Counted from the first letter of the stretch, positions 10,798 through 24,444 are shown. The stretch is DNA of 64,000 bases from Hoplostethus atlanticus (GCA_034670405.1 JAXDDX010000212.1:560151-624150), one strand, 5' to 3'. Numbers and translations are program-made. The notes: generated by a model not told the origin, from the letters alone.

Positions 10798-13784
10798 CAG
10801 ATGCTATCTCCTGGGAAGCTTCCTCAACTCAATGAAAAAGTACTCGTCTTGTTTCCAATGACATTCACAGCAAAAACCTCAAGCCCTCCTCCTCCCAAAA
10901 CTTTTTCTTTCTCTAGGCAAACAAACATCAAATATTCATTTCACTCCAGCAGAGTGTGTTTATTCTCTTGACTTTGTGCAGGTGAAAACTACTCTATCTA
11001 GCCAAGCAAATCACAAAACAAATGCTAACCAAGTTAGAATGAAATGAATTCACGGTTCTGATTTCTCGATTGGCCAAAACATCTGAAGTGCACTTCATTA
11101 AGGATACGTGGCATTCAACCTACGTAGGATGTGCACCTGTAGAGCTTTAAGCCACATATGCAGTCACATTTCACTTGAAAAAAGGAAATTCTGGCACCGT
11201 TTCTGCCAAGGACCTTTGCAAAGACACTGCCAACTTTAAGTTGTGTGGGAACAGACAGACAGGAAGTCAGAGGACAGTGAGGGAATGATTTACCTGTGAC
11301 ACCTCTGGGAGTTACTAATTTACCTACTTACTCCAACCTAAGTTGACAGTCAAAGAGGTAAAACACAGTATGGAAATATACTACCAAAATGAGACACAAA
11401 ACGCTGAGTTGAGCCCTCGGTGTGGAAGCAGGTCCATCGCTAGCTATGCCATGCAGCCCATGAAGACAGCGTTGGATCTAAACATCGTCCTCGGGTTGCC
11501 ATGTCTGAGAAATAATCTTTAACTCTCCTGCTGTTCCGAGAAGCAAACATGGAGATTGGTTGGCCGCCTTGAACCGATGAAAACAAAAGAAAAGCTATTG
11601 TTTGCAAAGCTTTCTCCTCACAAGCCTTTATTTGGCTGCCAGGGAACTGTTGGTTCTTTGGTTTAGCCACGGCTCCACAGCAAAACAAAGACCCTTTTTC
11701 ATTTGAAGACAAAGAGCGCAAGACAGCAAACACAAACTAACCCTATGTTCTTACAACTTTAACGTGATCCATCACTTGCATGTTCAAAGCATTTTGCATC
11801 ATTGTTGAAGTTGAACATTTTTTTTCACTTTGCCTGGAAACTGAATGAAGGTGTCCTTTAAGTCTGAGCAAACAAGCTCAATGCAGCCAGTCAGTGGATC
11901 AGTGTAATGCACCACTGCGTTCTCTGCAGACAACATCTATATTTAGGCCCATTCATTATTGTGCTCACCGGGTGACCAACCACCTCTTATCCTTAATCAA
12001 GAATACATTACTTGATAATGAATGAAAAAAAATCCTTTCTCCCTTTTCTCCTTAGCTCTTATTTCCTTACCGAGCACTCACCTGTCATAAATAACCATTC
12101 TAGGGCCACGGGAGCTACCTATGGTTGCTTGTAATGTTTTCCTGCTGTTGCACTCGTTGTAAAACACACAGGATAAGAGCATCAGCTACTGTTTCACCTA
12201 ATATATAGATCTAAATCAACAGGACCATGGCTGTACGGGGCAGCCCCCAGGTGTGAATGTGTGTGACTGTACAAATGTGAAGTCGGACATTGCTGAGAAA
12301 AAGCATGCAATGCACGTTCAGCAAACCTTCCTTGGAGAAATAAAAGGTTTGAAGAAAGAATTCATTCAAACATTAAAAAGGTAGAAAACTTCAGCAGTCT
12401 TGATTGTATCTGCACCCAGTGGAGCGCTGAGCTTTAAAGGGTCTTAGTCTTGCGAGGCCATACTCCTAACATAATTGTAAGCGGCTTTGAGATAAGCCTC
12501 TTTGTCATGCCTTCATGATACTATCATTGTGCTTACACTGCCATTCATGCATCAGCATACCACTAAAATCACTGCACAACCAATTGCAGACTTTTTTCCA
12601 TGAGTATCATGTCTGCAATGCTGAGCAAGGTCCTTCTGCATACTGTAAAAGGTGAGCGTAATATTTTTAACACTGAAATTAAAGTGCACTAAGAGGAAAG
12701 TTGGATCTCTGGAGTAATTAACCATTGTAATACTCACTCACTGTTGATCCACTTTTTCATTAAAAAACTACATAGGGAAGCTTAAATGAACTAGGTACTA
12801 GAGCAAGCAAGACAGTAAAGCCAAACCCATTTATTGGTTTAGTGCGAGGTTGACCATGTTTCTCACACCTTTCTAGATTAGCGGAACTACAGGATAATGG
12901 ATCAGACAGAGCTGAGGGCAGTGGGATTGAACCACCTGACAGCTTCTATTACCAACAGGCCTTTCTGACATCTCCCTCTGTGTGTCTCTTTGGGTGTCTC
13001 TCTCTCTCTTTTTTTATTCACTGTGTGTGTGTCTCTCTCTCTCTCTGTCCTTCTCTCGTTCCTGTTGGAGCTTTATCCCTCATGCCTTGGATCTGATCGG
13101 CTCTGCTCCCCACCTCCCCATACAAGGAGCCTCCTGCTGGGTGGGGGTTGGAGAAGGAGGAGGACCCATCTGTAGCCCCTCAGGGATAGGCAGACAATCA
13201 CACATCGTGTCTGTGTGTGAGCAAACGCTAGAGAGACAGACGCACAAATGGCATGAGAGGAAGAACATTCTTAGCCAAACAAACATCATCATACGCACGA
13301 TGAGTAATACTTCTGACTCTGAGGTATGTGTAAGGGGGTTTAGCCCGGGGAGGTGGAAGTCCTCAAACAAACGCACTTCACACTTACATCCCACCGACGA
13401 GCACCGTGGCGCGTCTATAGGGGGATTATTACAACAAGCCCAGGCAAGAAACAGCTGAGCGTTAGGAGTGGGGATGGATAGGAAGGTGGTACTGCGCAAA
13501 CAGACACAATCTGGCCGCCAATGCTGCAGTTACATCATCAACACCTATAGGACTCAATGCATTGTAGAAGCAGATTGTCTATGCCAAAACCATAGAGAAG
13601 GTTTTGATGCTCCGATTCAGAAAGAGTTGGAGTTGTAGCTGAAAAACACATGAAATACAGATGTAGATGGCCAGGCAAAACAACAAAGTGGGACAACAAA
13701 AAGCTCTGTGAGGCCATTATCAAGGTTTCTTTTATCCCTGTTCTCATTGAGGGTTGAAGTTTGGGGGGGGTGTCGCTTTTCATT
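9898..13784. other. Intronic sequence with microsatellites
   Basis: CA/CG-type dinucleotide repeats lie at 10258-10318, a GA run at 10769-10797 and a CT-rich run at about 13000-13046. No plekha7 exon was seen: I looked on the minus strand for the second WW motif (GWEEGF...YFIDHN) and did not find it. Confidence 0.5.
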
Positions 13785-13870
13785 TTTCATTTATTGTGTT
13801 AAAATGTGTGCATGTGAAGCCCTTTGAGGCTGTAACTGTGATTAATAGCTATATGGGTCACTCTATTCTG
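13785..13870 (+). mobile_element. L2-type LINE 3' tail fragment
   Basis: The string tgtgaagccctttgaggctg followed by taactgtgattaa and a ctatat block matches, in the same order, the 3' end of the L2 at 41627-46610 read on the minus strand. Only the extreme 3'UTR remains. Confidence 0.55.
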
Positions 13871-16800
13871 ACCGATTGTGGGCAGTGCCAGAGGCCGGTT
13901 GCATCTATGCAGCGGTCATGTCAACACAGCTAGCTAGCTAGCTAGCAAGTACTAATTAGGTAGCATTAATCTCAATAACTACTTTCAGAGCTTACCATCA
14001 ATCATAATGATGGATGCAGTCACTCTCCAAGCATCATTTGTGAGACATTTAGTCTTTCAAATAAAACTGTAGAGAACTGAGAAGATTTGAACGGCTGGAA
14101 TCAACTTCTCGTCTATTTTGACACTTGCCAGGCAGAACTAATGTTCATGGACTGAAATCACATCAGTAGGGAAACAGGGAAGCGTAGAAATCTGAAAAGC
14201 TCTATAGGAAATGATTGGACTTCTAGTGACGTATTGATCATGTTGCTCAGTGTGACCATGGGGTTATTGTGTCATGGTGCCAGGGCTCTGAAAAGGTTGA
14301 CAATCACTTATTTGAAGCATCAGAACACATATTTATCCTCGGCACTTTCACTTTTCTCATTGCCCAACTATGAGATCTACTGCTGGAGAGATTGCTGCTA
14401 TGGCCATGTAAGGAATGTATCCCACGGCACTAGCTGTTTCTCACCCACACCCTGTTTGAGTATCTACAGGGAGATTAGGGTGGTGCTCCATCAAGTGGCC
14501 AGCGTGCCATCACATGACAAATAGGTCCTGTAATGACTTCTTGATGTGATTCATCCTGGCCAGGTACCGGTACCAAAGATGAATGAATTGCTCTAAAGGT
14601 CTCCAACTTGGATCTGCTGACTTTGTTTTGATAGAAATCCACAGGGGATCGTTCTTTTATAGCATTAAAGAAAAAGATAAAAGCTTTGGACTGTATTTCA
14701 AAGTGGACTCCCGTCACTTTGAAACACAACATCATTAAGAGATGTTTTTAAGGGGGGGGGGGGTTTGGGGGGTAAAATGGGACTTTAGTCTTGGCAAACG
14801 CCGTTACTAAGAACTCTGTCAGTGTCCGGAGACAATGAAAAACACACTCAGGCGCAGAGGGAGCCGTGTTGTTCTTTTTGCTCGCAATAAAAACATGAAA
14901 ACAATTTTCGGTCAGAAACGGCCCCAGAACAGACATTGGTTAAACCCCGAGGAGCCGTTAGATAAACATGGCCTCTGGAAAAATAGTCCCCCTTAAACTA
15001 GAATAGGATATTGGATTTCGAGGCTGTTATTACTTCACCTTGTTGTTGCTGTACAAGAAATACCATTCATAAGGCAATTAAAGGCTTGGAGAGGGAGACA
15101 GGCACAGGAGACAGATGGTATTAGTGTCAAACAAGACTCAACTTTTTCTGATGTCGGTCTTGATCACTTTTGTCTCGGCTAACCTGGGATGTAGTCTGTA
15201 CCTGATTTGTGAAATAGTGTTTTGAGTCTTATATAAATCTTTATGATCTAAAATCCATAGTATACATCATCCTAAGTAGTATCAAACTGATTTATGTTAT
15301 AGTTAAATCTGATGCTGCTGTGATACAACGGCAAATAAAGAAAGAAAACCCATCAAGCAATGTGCTGCCACACTTGACTTGGACAGCCTTGCAGCAACTT
15401 TTGCAGAGCAATTTTGATTTGTTGGTTGTGTGTCCATCTTGGCGGCTGTTGAATGTTTTCAGCTGTGTTGGATTTTGTGCTGACTGCAGCGGAACATTCA
15501 TAGAATTTGATATTTGATATTGAAGTAATATTGACATTTCAGTTATCATGACAAACTAATCCCAAACTATACATACTCTCCCTATCCTCTAGACTGGAGA
15601 AAAAACACATAAATAAATGTTTTGTTTCTACTGGTCATATGATGATTACCGATGGGAAGTCATATTTTTATTTACCACTATATCACATCACTGACTTGAC
15701 TCATACTTGACTAGGCCAGGTCTTGGTTTGTCTTCAAGTCCACTATCAATAAGCCTAGCAGTAACCTATTAGCTAACCTATTGCTAAACATGCATCCATG
15801 TGTTTATATTCTCTCTCTGACAGCCCAACATGATGATGCTATGTCTCCCAGTCTGTTACTGTAGGAGAGACAGACTAGTGTGTGTGCACTACAAATGCTC
15901 CTCTGGGGACATGCTGTTACTCAGCAAAAACACACTAAGGCCTTGATGGCCAATTAAAACACTCAACACACTGTAGGTAGGGTTGAGGTACACGGCAAGG
16001 CTAAAAAAAGAAACATGATCTTTTGCAATAAGCCTCAATTCCAACAGCATTTTCCCTAACTCTCTAAATGGAACTGTCCAGCTCTACCTGAAAATAAACT
16101 CAGTTTGTACCAAAGGAACAGACCCTTGACCTGTTTATCTACAATGACACTTTAATCTCTAAACGCCCATCTATCAGGACAATAGCTCAGTGTCATAAAA
16201 CACTAAATCACAGTGTAGTTTTTAACAACAGAACAAGACGTTCACATGACAGCAGTAGATAAACTTACCAGCCACTGTCAGCTGTTAATTTACCACCCTA
16301 CACTATATAGAAGAGGAAGTGGTGCTCTTATATGGATAATCAACTACCAGGTTGAGGCTAAGGGTTGAGGTTAGGCAACTACAACAACTTTGGTTAGGGT
16401 TAGGTTTTGGTCATGGTTAAATAAGAAAAACATTGGGTTACTGAAAATGAAAGTTGGGAGTTAAACCCCGGGTTGTCAGAGTAGAAGGCCTCCACACCCT
16501 TACTTTTCCAGTGTCTACTGCCTGCCTACTACTACTACTACTACTACTTTACTACTGTCTGTTTCAGTCATGTGAGCTCACTTGATTCATAAAATATCAT
16601 GAAATTACAGTGCATGACTTTTCATAACTACGAATCTGACATAACAGGCTGAACGTCAGGTTTTGGTGTCAGTCCCATAGAATCAAAGAGCAAGGGCTTC
16701 TTTCTAGAGAAATCCATCATAGGAGAGTGACCAATTTCTCCACCCACAGTAGCCAAGATAGCCCAGAATGCAATGCAGCCACAAGACATGTTTTGAGAAA

Positions 16801-18055
16801 GGGACTCGTGATGCTCACTTTGTCCTCTGGAAATACTCTCGCTCTCACTATGCTGTCACTATGGCTCTCTACCTACACGTATAACCCACAGCTGAACGCA
16901 ACAAGTTCAGGCCTGTTCTCTGGGGGTTGTCGAAAGGCATTCTGGGAGGAATTCACTAACTGAAGTAGAAGCAGACAAGGCTGGTTGAGGGAAAGTGGGT
17001 AAAACGTAAAAATCAATTACAACACTTCATCACAAAATAGCTCCTGGAATGCATTGAACTTCACTTGATTGATTGATTGATGTATAACAGGATGAGCTGT
17101 ACGGGGGGGGGGGTTGCATAGCCAAAGTATTTTGAACCATTTTTCTACGACAAAAACAATTAAGATGTCCAGATCAGACCCCAAGTCTCAGTGCCAGTCC
17201 AGTTGCAACTCTTATTCACTCTTGCATGTTGTATTGTTGTTTGCTGAGCACATCAATGTCAATTGCGGAAGTTGCGTTTGGTAAAAATGCACCATACATT
17301 TTTAGTGTGATGACAACACATAAATGGAGTAGACACTCCCACCTCTGTAATGTTGGAGGCTGATAATAGAGATCTCTTATCCCGTGTGAACTGGCCATTT
17401 CAGATACAGATGTCCCGTGTTAACAATAAACAACTACAGCCATATTGTCCTGAAAAGTAATAAAATGCCTAATAGGGCTTAAGCATCCGAGGGTGGATTT
17501 TTCCTTTAATGAAATAACCAGCCCAGTTAAAATGACAAAAGGAAGAATACTGAAGGGGGACCATCAACAAAAAATAAACTAACCAGTGAAAGAGAGAATA
17601 CATACTTGACTTTTGCACTGCAGATTACAAGACAAATGACAGCAGTGGGTCATCGGAGGGTCACCAGGTCAGTCCCAGTCACACCCTATTTAAATCCACA
17701 CACTCCCTGTGGTAGTAGTGAGGAATTAGCGGCACGAGCCACATTTACCTCCACGGCAACTTCAACTGATAAAGGTGACTTCATAACAACCATGCAACAG
17801 GGAAAAAAACTTACTTTATGAAGTAGCTGGCCCCTTCGTCCGTAAAACCTTCCTCCCATCCCCTCGGTAAGTCTGAAATGTAACGAAAAGAGACAGGTAC
17901 GCGTCACCTCAAAGTTTTCTTCTCCTCCTCCTCCTCCTCCAGGCAGGGCCCAAAATGTAAACAGCTCCCCACAGCAGCAACGAAAACACAATAAAGTCAA
18001 CAGACGCTGCTGGAAAAAGCCTGTCAACGAACAAATGAAAGCTGTCACAGCCTAC
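13871..18055. other. plekha7 intron 2, proximal part; nothing else recognised
   Basis: Contains a self-complementary (AGCT)n run at 13928-13947, short G runs at 14752-14763 and 17104-17113, and a CCT run at 17922-17940 near the plekha7 exon. I saw no other exon and no transposon with definable ends. Confidence 0.5.
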
Positions 18056-18342
18056 CTGAGCGGATCATGTGTCCGGAGTTGACGGGCTCACCGGAGCGGG
18101 GATGCAGCCAGGTAGTGGTCCGCGTCTCATCGCTGCCGCACAGAGAAAACACCTGTTACACCACCGGGGAGGAAACACTACAGCCAGACCTGCCAAGTCC
18201 CGTTAAACCGAGACAGACAAGCACGACACGTTCATTAAAGCGCATATTAACCGACTCACTTGATGAAGAACACCCTGCCGTCCCTGCAGACACCGTAGGA
18301 CCAGTGTTCAGGTAAGGTGTCCCGCGCGAGAGGCGCCGCCAT
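18056..18342 (-). CDS. plekha7: PLEKHA7, first two coding exons (N-terminal WW domain)
   Basis: Exon 1 coding is 18342-18260 and begins MAAPLARDTLPEHWSYGVCR, continuing GRVFFI. Its donor is AA|GTGAGT. A 127-bp intron follows. Exon 2 is 18132-18056, with acceptor GGCAG and donor CAG|GTAGGC. The AA left from exon 1 plus C from exon 2 makes Asn, and exon 2 then reads DETRTTTWLHPRSGEPVNSG, ending HMIRS. The joined frame gives a WW domain with both signature tryptophans. This is the N-terminus of PLEKHA7, an adherens-junction scaffold with tandem WW domains and a PH domain. The ATG has A at -3 and G at +4. Exon 2 ends in phase 1, as expected before the next exon starting with Asp-Leu-Pro. The rest of the gene lies beyond position 1. 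A teleost may have a and b copies, and I cannot tell which this is. PLEKHA5 fits less well: its start is MAADLNLEW and it has TYGITRGGRVFFI. Confidence 0.93.
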
Positions 18343-18700
18343 GATCCGGTCTGAAGTCCTATTTCATTTCATTCCGCCTCCGTTGAGTCTCCAGGGAGCT
18401 CAATGATCGTCTGCTAGGGCCAATGCTGCCTTCAAGGACTCCTCATAAACTCGTACTTCTAACTATCGGAGTTGTAAACAATCTGAGGCGTCAATTCACG
18501 CAAAGTCCTTGCATCTATTGTCCGTTCATGTACTAATGGGAATGTCCGACATGCGGGATTTTTAAACAGCATTGCATTTCTGTGCTACTTTGTCGGAAAA
18601 TCAAACCCGGTAGAAAAATGGTAAACGAACATGGAGACTTAAATGCCTTTTGCGGTCCTCAAATATTTATACATATTTTATATTTATATTTCACACTGCT
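18343..18700 (-). promoter_or_regulatory. plekha7: Likely plekha7 5'UTR and CpG-rich promoter side
   Basis: The sequence around exons 1-2 (about 18040-18430) is clearly richer in CpG than its surroundings, and a CCAAT box (gggccaatg, about 18418) lies upstream of the ATG. No TATA box was evident. The transcription start cannot be fixed from sequence. Confidence 0.45.
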
Positions 18701-21700
18701 CCGGTTTTGAAACACAGATTGGTTGAAATCTATAAATCTGCAAATAAAGAAAGCTTCATGGTGATGTGATCTTTTCTTCTTCTCTTCTTCCCAGTAAGAA
18801 TCCTAGCTGCCGTTTTCCGGGACAAACTGGAACAAGCAGGAATAAAATCTGCCTCTGCTTTCCATGTTCAGACTAAAACAAAACTGTCCTCTCTAGACAG
18901 ATTTTGAACCGGGGACAACTGGTGAAAGTTTGGTTATGACAGCTGATTAGCGTTATCAGTGTAGCTCCCAAAACAAATAATTTCAATCAGGGTTGTGTCT
19001 GATAATTGATCAGTAAATGATGGTGTGGAGGGGTGTTGGAGTTATGGATGGGTAGATATGGATAGATGTTTGTCATAGATGGAATAATGGTGGTGTGGGA
19101 TCGAGAGGAAAGTGGAGGGGGGCCCATAGTGGCCTTCTGTATAGAGGGCCCATAATTCCTACGCCATTGTTTGCCACCAAACCTTCTACAAATCGACTTA
19201 TATCAACTAAATGTCTGGGGACAAGTGGAGCAATTATTGATGACTGACAAGATAGTAGTATTTGGTAAATGTGAAAACTTATTAGATTTGGTCACCAGAT
19301 TATCTTTCACAGACACCTACAGCTTCGAGGAAACATTATCCATGAAGTTCCACACCTTGTCACACCCAATTGACGTTCATCGTTTTGTGATTTGCATTTG
19401 TTTTTAATTCAATTTTTACTTTCAAATTGGAGTTCAGTTTTGCATTGGTTTCAGTTATTTTCCAAACGGGGTTGTCTACTCTCTAATTTTCAGAAATGTT
19501 CAGCTTCACGTTTTTTCAGTTTCAGTGTTTTGACGGGTTGGATGAGGAAAATGTGTCCCATTTCACTATGCATGTGTCCGGCAAAAGACAGGAAGATACA
19601 CAAGTACACACAGTTGGAGAATTACCGTAGCAGTGTCATGTATGTATGAATGTAATGTGGCTTTTACTGATTTCGAGATAGTTCCACTCTATACACCACT
19701 GTAAGTTTGCCATTGACTGAAAGACTTAAACTGAAAGTAATATTTGAGTATATTTTCACTTAGTTTAGGAGGCAGTGATTATAGTTTAACTTTAGTTTCA
19801 TTTTTCATACTCTCCAATTTCTATTTTATTTCATTTCACTAAAATGTTTTATGTTTAGTTTTAGTCTTAGTTTTAGTCAACTGTAATAATCTTGATCCAA
19901 AGTGCTTTTGGTTGCAAATAATAGCAAAATGGACCTTGCTTCAAAAGGAATGTTTTGGTGGATGTTGTAATGTTGTAGAAACCAAGTGGTGCCAAGTTAT
20001 GTGCTGCTGCAGCAGAATGAGGAGGAGAAAATGTGCATCAGACATGTAATTGATGTTTTAATTTATTTACAGAGTGACAATAGAAACTAAATTAGTACAC
20101 TGTACTAATTTACAGATAATAACATTATAATAAAAGACACAACCTTTACCACCAGTTGTTTCCATGCTCTCACATCTCGGCAACTGAGGTAGGATTGAAA
20201 ACTCTCTTTTCCAGTCTTGTTGGGATATTCATTATGTGCGCTCTACTCTCAATCGCGGTATTTCCGACAGCACCTGAAGGCATCAAAAGACGCTATTAAA
20301 GGAGAGTGCCATAGGCTGCGAAGGCGAGAGGAGCAGCGACTCGGGAACTGTTTTTGCCGGCCGACATTAATTGGGGAGACGAATGAATGAAAAAAATGGG
20401 AGTTTGAGCTTTAGAAAAACATCAGCCACATTATTATTTAACTAGAGCAATGTTGGTTATTAGATTAAAAGCTCATCATTCTTAAAATATGATCACATTA
20501 AGAATGCAATTTAATATTTACTGGATATTTCAATAAATCAATATGGACTACAGAATTACCCAGCATCTTAGCCTGCTCTGTACATTGACTGCATTCTCCA
20601 CCTGAAGGTATGATAGCCTACAGACTTTCCTTTGTTCGCCAGTAGTAAACATTTTAACAGGGGTTCCTTGCTTGGCCTTGAAAATACTTGAAAGTTTGTG
20701 AGAAAATAAGTGCTGTGAACATGTTGTTGGGTTTCCTCAGTTGGTCATTTAGGTAAATAAGCCCCTCCAACAAGGCAGCTGTCAACTTATTCTGAGGTGC
20801 TCATCAGGATCCATTAGGTCATTGGAGCTGCATTTGCTAAAGTGACTCCTTATCAACCAGACATGTGGTAGCATGCTCGTGACACATTCACCATCCAGCC
20901 CTTTCTGACTACACCTATTATTTTGAATTCCACTCTCAAAGAAAACACTTCACCTGTCTTGTTTTTAACTCTGCAGTGACCAGGGATTTCCCTATGAAAA
21001 ACAATAATTTCCAAAGGTCAGAGTGGTACATGATGAAGAAGAGAATTGTGACGCTGAGGTTCTTCACACTCCTAAAGCATAGACATGAAAATAGGTGTTA
21101 GTATAGAATGAAACGTAGAAGAAGTGGATTACAGTTAGTCCAGAGAGAAAACAGTTTTCACTGCATAACTGAAACAAAACAGTTTTGAAAAGACCGTAAA
21201 TAAAAGTCAGAGAAGTCAGAGTTATTCATGAAACACATTTATTGGCAGATGTAGGCCACAACAGTTTCCATGTTGATGTTTGTTTAAAGGCAGACTGAAA
21301 TTATGGTGATTGAAGAGACAAGGAATGAAGTGAAGGAAGGAGAGGATGAAGTGACGGTGCTCCTCTTGTCCTGAGAAGCTCTCCGTATAAAACTGAGATA
21401 CAAAGTGTACGTTTTGAGTTGGATATTGTTAAGTCACAGCTGCCATTGTTCACTGTTTGAAGTTTTTACAACCCTGACAATTCAATTAAATACATTTAGC
21501 CATTTCATTTCAATTCTTAACAAGATGAGAATATTTTTGCAGGTCTTATTAGTGCAATCATGTATGCTGCCTGCAGTTTTATGGAAGAAGATGCGAACAG
21601 AGGGAAGGTCAGAGCATTGTAAGAGTTGGTAAAACTTACAGTGCCTGGGGTGTCGTTTCCTGTCCCCCTTCTGGAACTTGTGAAAGTTGCCAATTGGCTG

Positions 21701-21808
21701 TCGATCAGCCATGGTTCAATCAATCACTAATGTGAGTAATAATGCCAGGAAAAAAGATCAGTGTGTGTGTCTTCAAGTTGCAGTCATCGAAACAGAGCAA
21801 AGTTCCAG

Positions 21809-21862
21809 TTGTTCCAATAATGTGATGACATCATCCTTGTTCCAATAATGTGATGACATCAT
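21809..21862 (+). repeat. 26-bp tandem duplication
   Basis: Two identical units (21809-21834 and 21837-21862) separated by 2 bp. Each contains the near-palindromic tgatgacatca. Confidence 0.9.
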
Positions 21863-22555
21863 GAGAGCCACAGACTTGCTGCCTCACGTTGTTTTGTGTT
21901 GGGTATTTATTTATTTATTTATTTATTGCACTTTTTTATAAGTCAACTTTAAAAAAGCTTGTTCCCCTTCAGAACTCAAGGAGCTGCACATATTTAATGT
22001 GTTTTTTTTAGTATTAACAGATTGGAGGAATTTACAGCATTGACTGTCATTGCCAATATGAAGCCCATACTGACAGCTTGCAAATCACAGTTTGAATGAA
22101 GTTCTGGCTAGAATAGTGCTTCAGGGAGCTGAAAACCCTGTTTCTCTTTCAGGAATTGGTTCAACTTCTAAAACGGGAGTTGCATTTTCTCTAATAACCA
22201 GTAGGGGAATTGTATACATGTTTAGGTTATCCTAGTTGTCTCTACATCCTCTGTCTTCAACTAGAGGCTTGATCTTATTTTACATGTATACATAGGGGAA
22301 TTTGATCTAAAGCTAAAGTACATTATCCAGTCTTTCAATAATAATAAGGCCCTTAATACATTTTTCTACATCAAAGGAGTTCCCTTGGCTTTTTTTGTGG
22401 TTTCCCTGTTTTCACCTATGCTAATTCCTGTTTCCGCTAGGCTTGACTGCCAGAGGAAGGAACCCCGAGGAACCGATATGCAAGCTTAATTTGACAATTA
22501 TCCAAAACACCCTGAATTAAACAGAATTAAACCTTTTTTCACATCTGGCTGACTC

Positions 22556-22556
<1 letters not shown>

Positions 22557-22593
<37 letters not shown>
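22557..22593 (+). repeat. (TG)n microsatellite
   Basis: A TG run followed by a short GA run. Confidence 0.95.
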
Positions 22594-22604
<11 letters not shown>

Positions 22605-22930
22605 TTTCCTCTCCCCTGCTGGGTTTCAGTGGGCAGCGTGTTGGAAGCATTTCTACATCAACAAAAGAAACTCCTGACAAGGCAAGATGAGGTGTAGGGC
22701 AGGGAGAGGTCGGCACAGAGCATCGCAGCTGAAAGCACAGTTGAATTGTTTTATTTGAAGTGCGATAAAATGCTCCTATAATAGAAAGAAAAGTGCAAGA
22801 TGTGTCCAACCAAGTTATAATATTAACGGTTAATCACTCCATTAGTCAAGGCTAATGGTAATGTGGTGTGTCTGTTCATTTCAGGCACCCACTGTCCCAT
22901 TGCTGAACTTGCACACATACTGTAGAACCT

Positions 22931-22958
22931 AACACACACACACACACACACACACACT
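22931..22958 (+). repeat. (CA)n microsatellite
   Basis: A pure CA run of about 28 bp. Confidence 0.93.
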
Positions 22959-23038
22959 TTAGCATAACAAGATGTTTGATGTGTCAGTTGTAGTCCTGTA
23001 TGAGTGACATATGAATTAAATTGAACCAGAGTAGTTAC

Positions 23039-23165
23039 ATTACAGTCATTGAGCAGACGCTTTCATCCAAAGCGACTTACAAAAGGTATTTGACGCTATG
23101 TGGGGATTGAACCCACGACCCTGAGACTGAGAGTCTCATGCTCTACCGACTGAGCTGTCCGGGTC
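23039..23165 (-). mobile_element. tRNA-derived (tRNA-Lys-like) SINE
   Basis: The minus strand begins cccggacagctcagtcggta, a tRNA 5' half with A box. An anticodon-arm-like stretch follows, then the B box gggttcaatcccca. The 3' part is taagtcgctttggatgaaag and cgtctgctcaatgactgtaatg, the same tail as the SINE-like elements at 1938 and 31428. The head resembles tRNA-Lys with the anticodon triplet changed. It is not a functional tRNA, because the 3' acceptor side runs straight into the SINE body. Confidence 0.75.
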
Positions 23166-24444
23166 AGAAAGTTGTTGGCATTGATAATCAATCAACTGTC
23201 TTAGATTAAGATTGGACAACTAAAACAACGTTTAGGGGACTTTAATGGGTTACAGTTAGGGTAAGGTATTCGTCATGGTTAAATAAGAAAGAAAAACTTA
23301 AATCAGAAAATGTCTGTGTCTATTTTTCTCATATTTTAATCAGTGTGTTTTTATCACTTTGCTTCATGTTATCACAGTGCAAATAAACTACGAAATGGAT
23401 TAGTGTGGCATTAACCATGCCAGGGTTAGGGGTTTGATTACTTCTGCGCCCAACCATGCCCAAAAATATGTTCTCATTTCGATAAAATTGTACACCACAT
23501 GGCATAAGTCATCTCATTCCACCCAATACATGTATTTAAACAAAGAGCAACAACTTCCATAAAGCAGATATTATGTCTCATAAGGCAGCGGTCTAGTGCC
23601 TGTTGCTTCCCTGGTTAAGGCCACCAGGACAGCCAATATCTCCAGTTCTGTGTGGAATCAGGTGCTGAAAGAAAAGAAAGAAAACACAGCAACAGACTCA
23701 AAGAAGAGGATTCAGGAGAATATTTATACGCCCACCCACTGCAAACACCAAAACACTGCAGATTGTTTCTAGGTTTACGGCAGGGTCCTCTAATGTTTTG
23801 GATTACCTACATCATAGACAGGTATTTGGCTCAGAATTGTCATAGGTAGACATTTTAGGAGGAGACACTCTCCCACCTGACAGATTTTGTTTTTTAAAGT
23901 GACAAAATGCAGCTTTTCTGACATTAAAATAACAATACATAAATAGGATATACAGTATTATACCTCATCAGTCTGTGCCTGTCTCTGTGTGTACATGCTG
24001 AAATTGGCGTGATGTTAATGATGTTCAGGACCTGTTCAAAGACCTGTCAAAAACACAGTGAACATCAGCATTGCTTTTTTATTACTGATTGGCTGCGTTC
24101 ACCGTCTGCTTCTTCAACACTTGTGGTGGCCTTGCGATGACAGTTTCCTCAGCCTCAGGATAGATGATGTTTCAAGGTAGACAGCTCATCAAGATGAATG
24201 ACAAATGACTGGGTGGGAACTTCATCAACTGAGGGGAGGAGGGCGGGACTAACAATATACTTCCTGTCTGAAATGATGAAATGATTGAGCATATGAGCAT
24301 TGGGAAAATTGGCACCCATTATCAGAATACTACTCTCAGTACAACATTGAGTCACACTAACTAGTACTAGGCCCCTTTAGGACCCTCTCAAGGATGCTTT
24401 AGGGTCTCCAGACTTGACCTTGAGAACCACTGGCAGGGAATATA
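23166..24444. other. Intergenic, nothing recognised
   Basis: No coding or repeat signal is strong enough to name. A fragment at about 24395-24434 ends ttgagaaccactg, which resembles a hAT 3' end, but no partner end was found. Confidence 0.4.

Larger units (their letters stand above)
18701..23038. other. Intergenic sequence upstream of plekha7, no gene recognised
   Basis: Small features only: a repetitive TTTAGTTTTAGTC stretch (about 19790-19885), a 10-bp-arm palindrome aaattagtac/gtactaattt (about 20091-20113), a 26-bp tandem duplicate (21809-21862), an (ATTT)n run (about 21905-21928) and a TG run (22557-22593). ORFs such as 19171-19407 and 21405-21632 show no domain. Confidence 0.45.

Noticed and set aside
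23096-23165. A functional tRNA-Lys or tRNA-Glu gene
   Set aside because: The 3' acceptor side is replaced by SINE body sequence and the tail is a SINE tail; it is a tRNA-derived SINE head.
24395-24434. Right end of a hAT element (ttgagaaccactg)
   Set aside because: No left partner was found upstream. The cagtggttctca at about 25185 is in the wrong place and orientation to be its mate.
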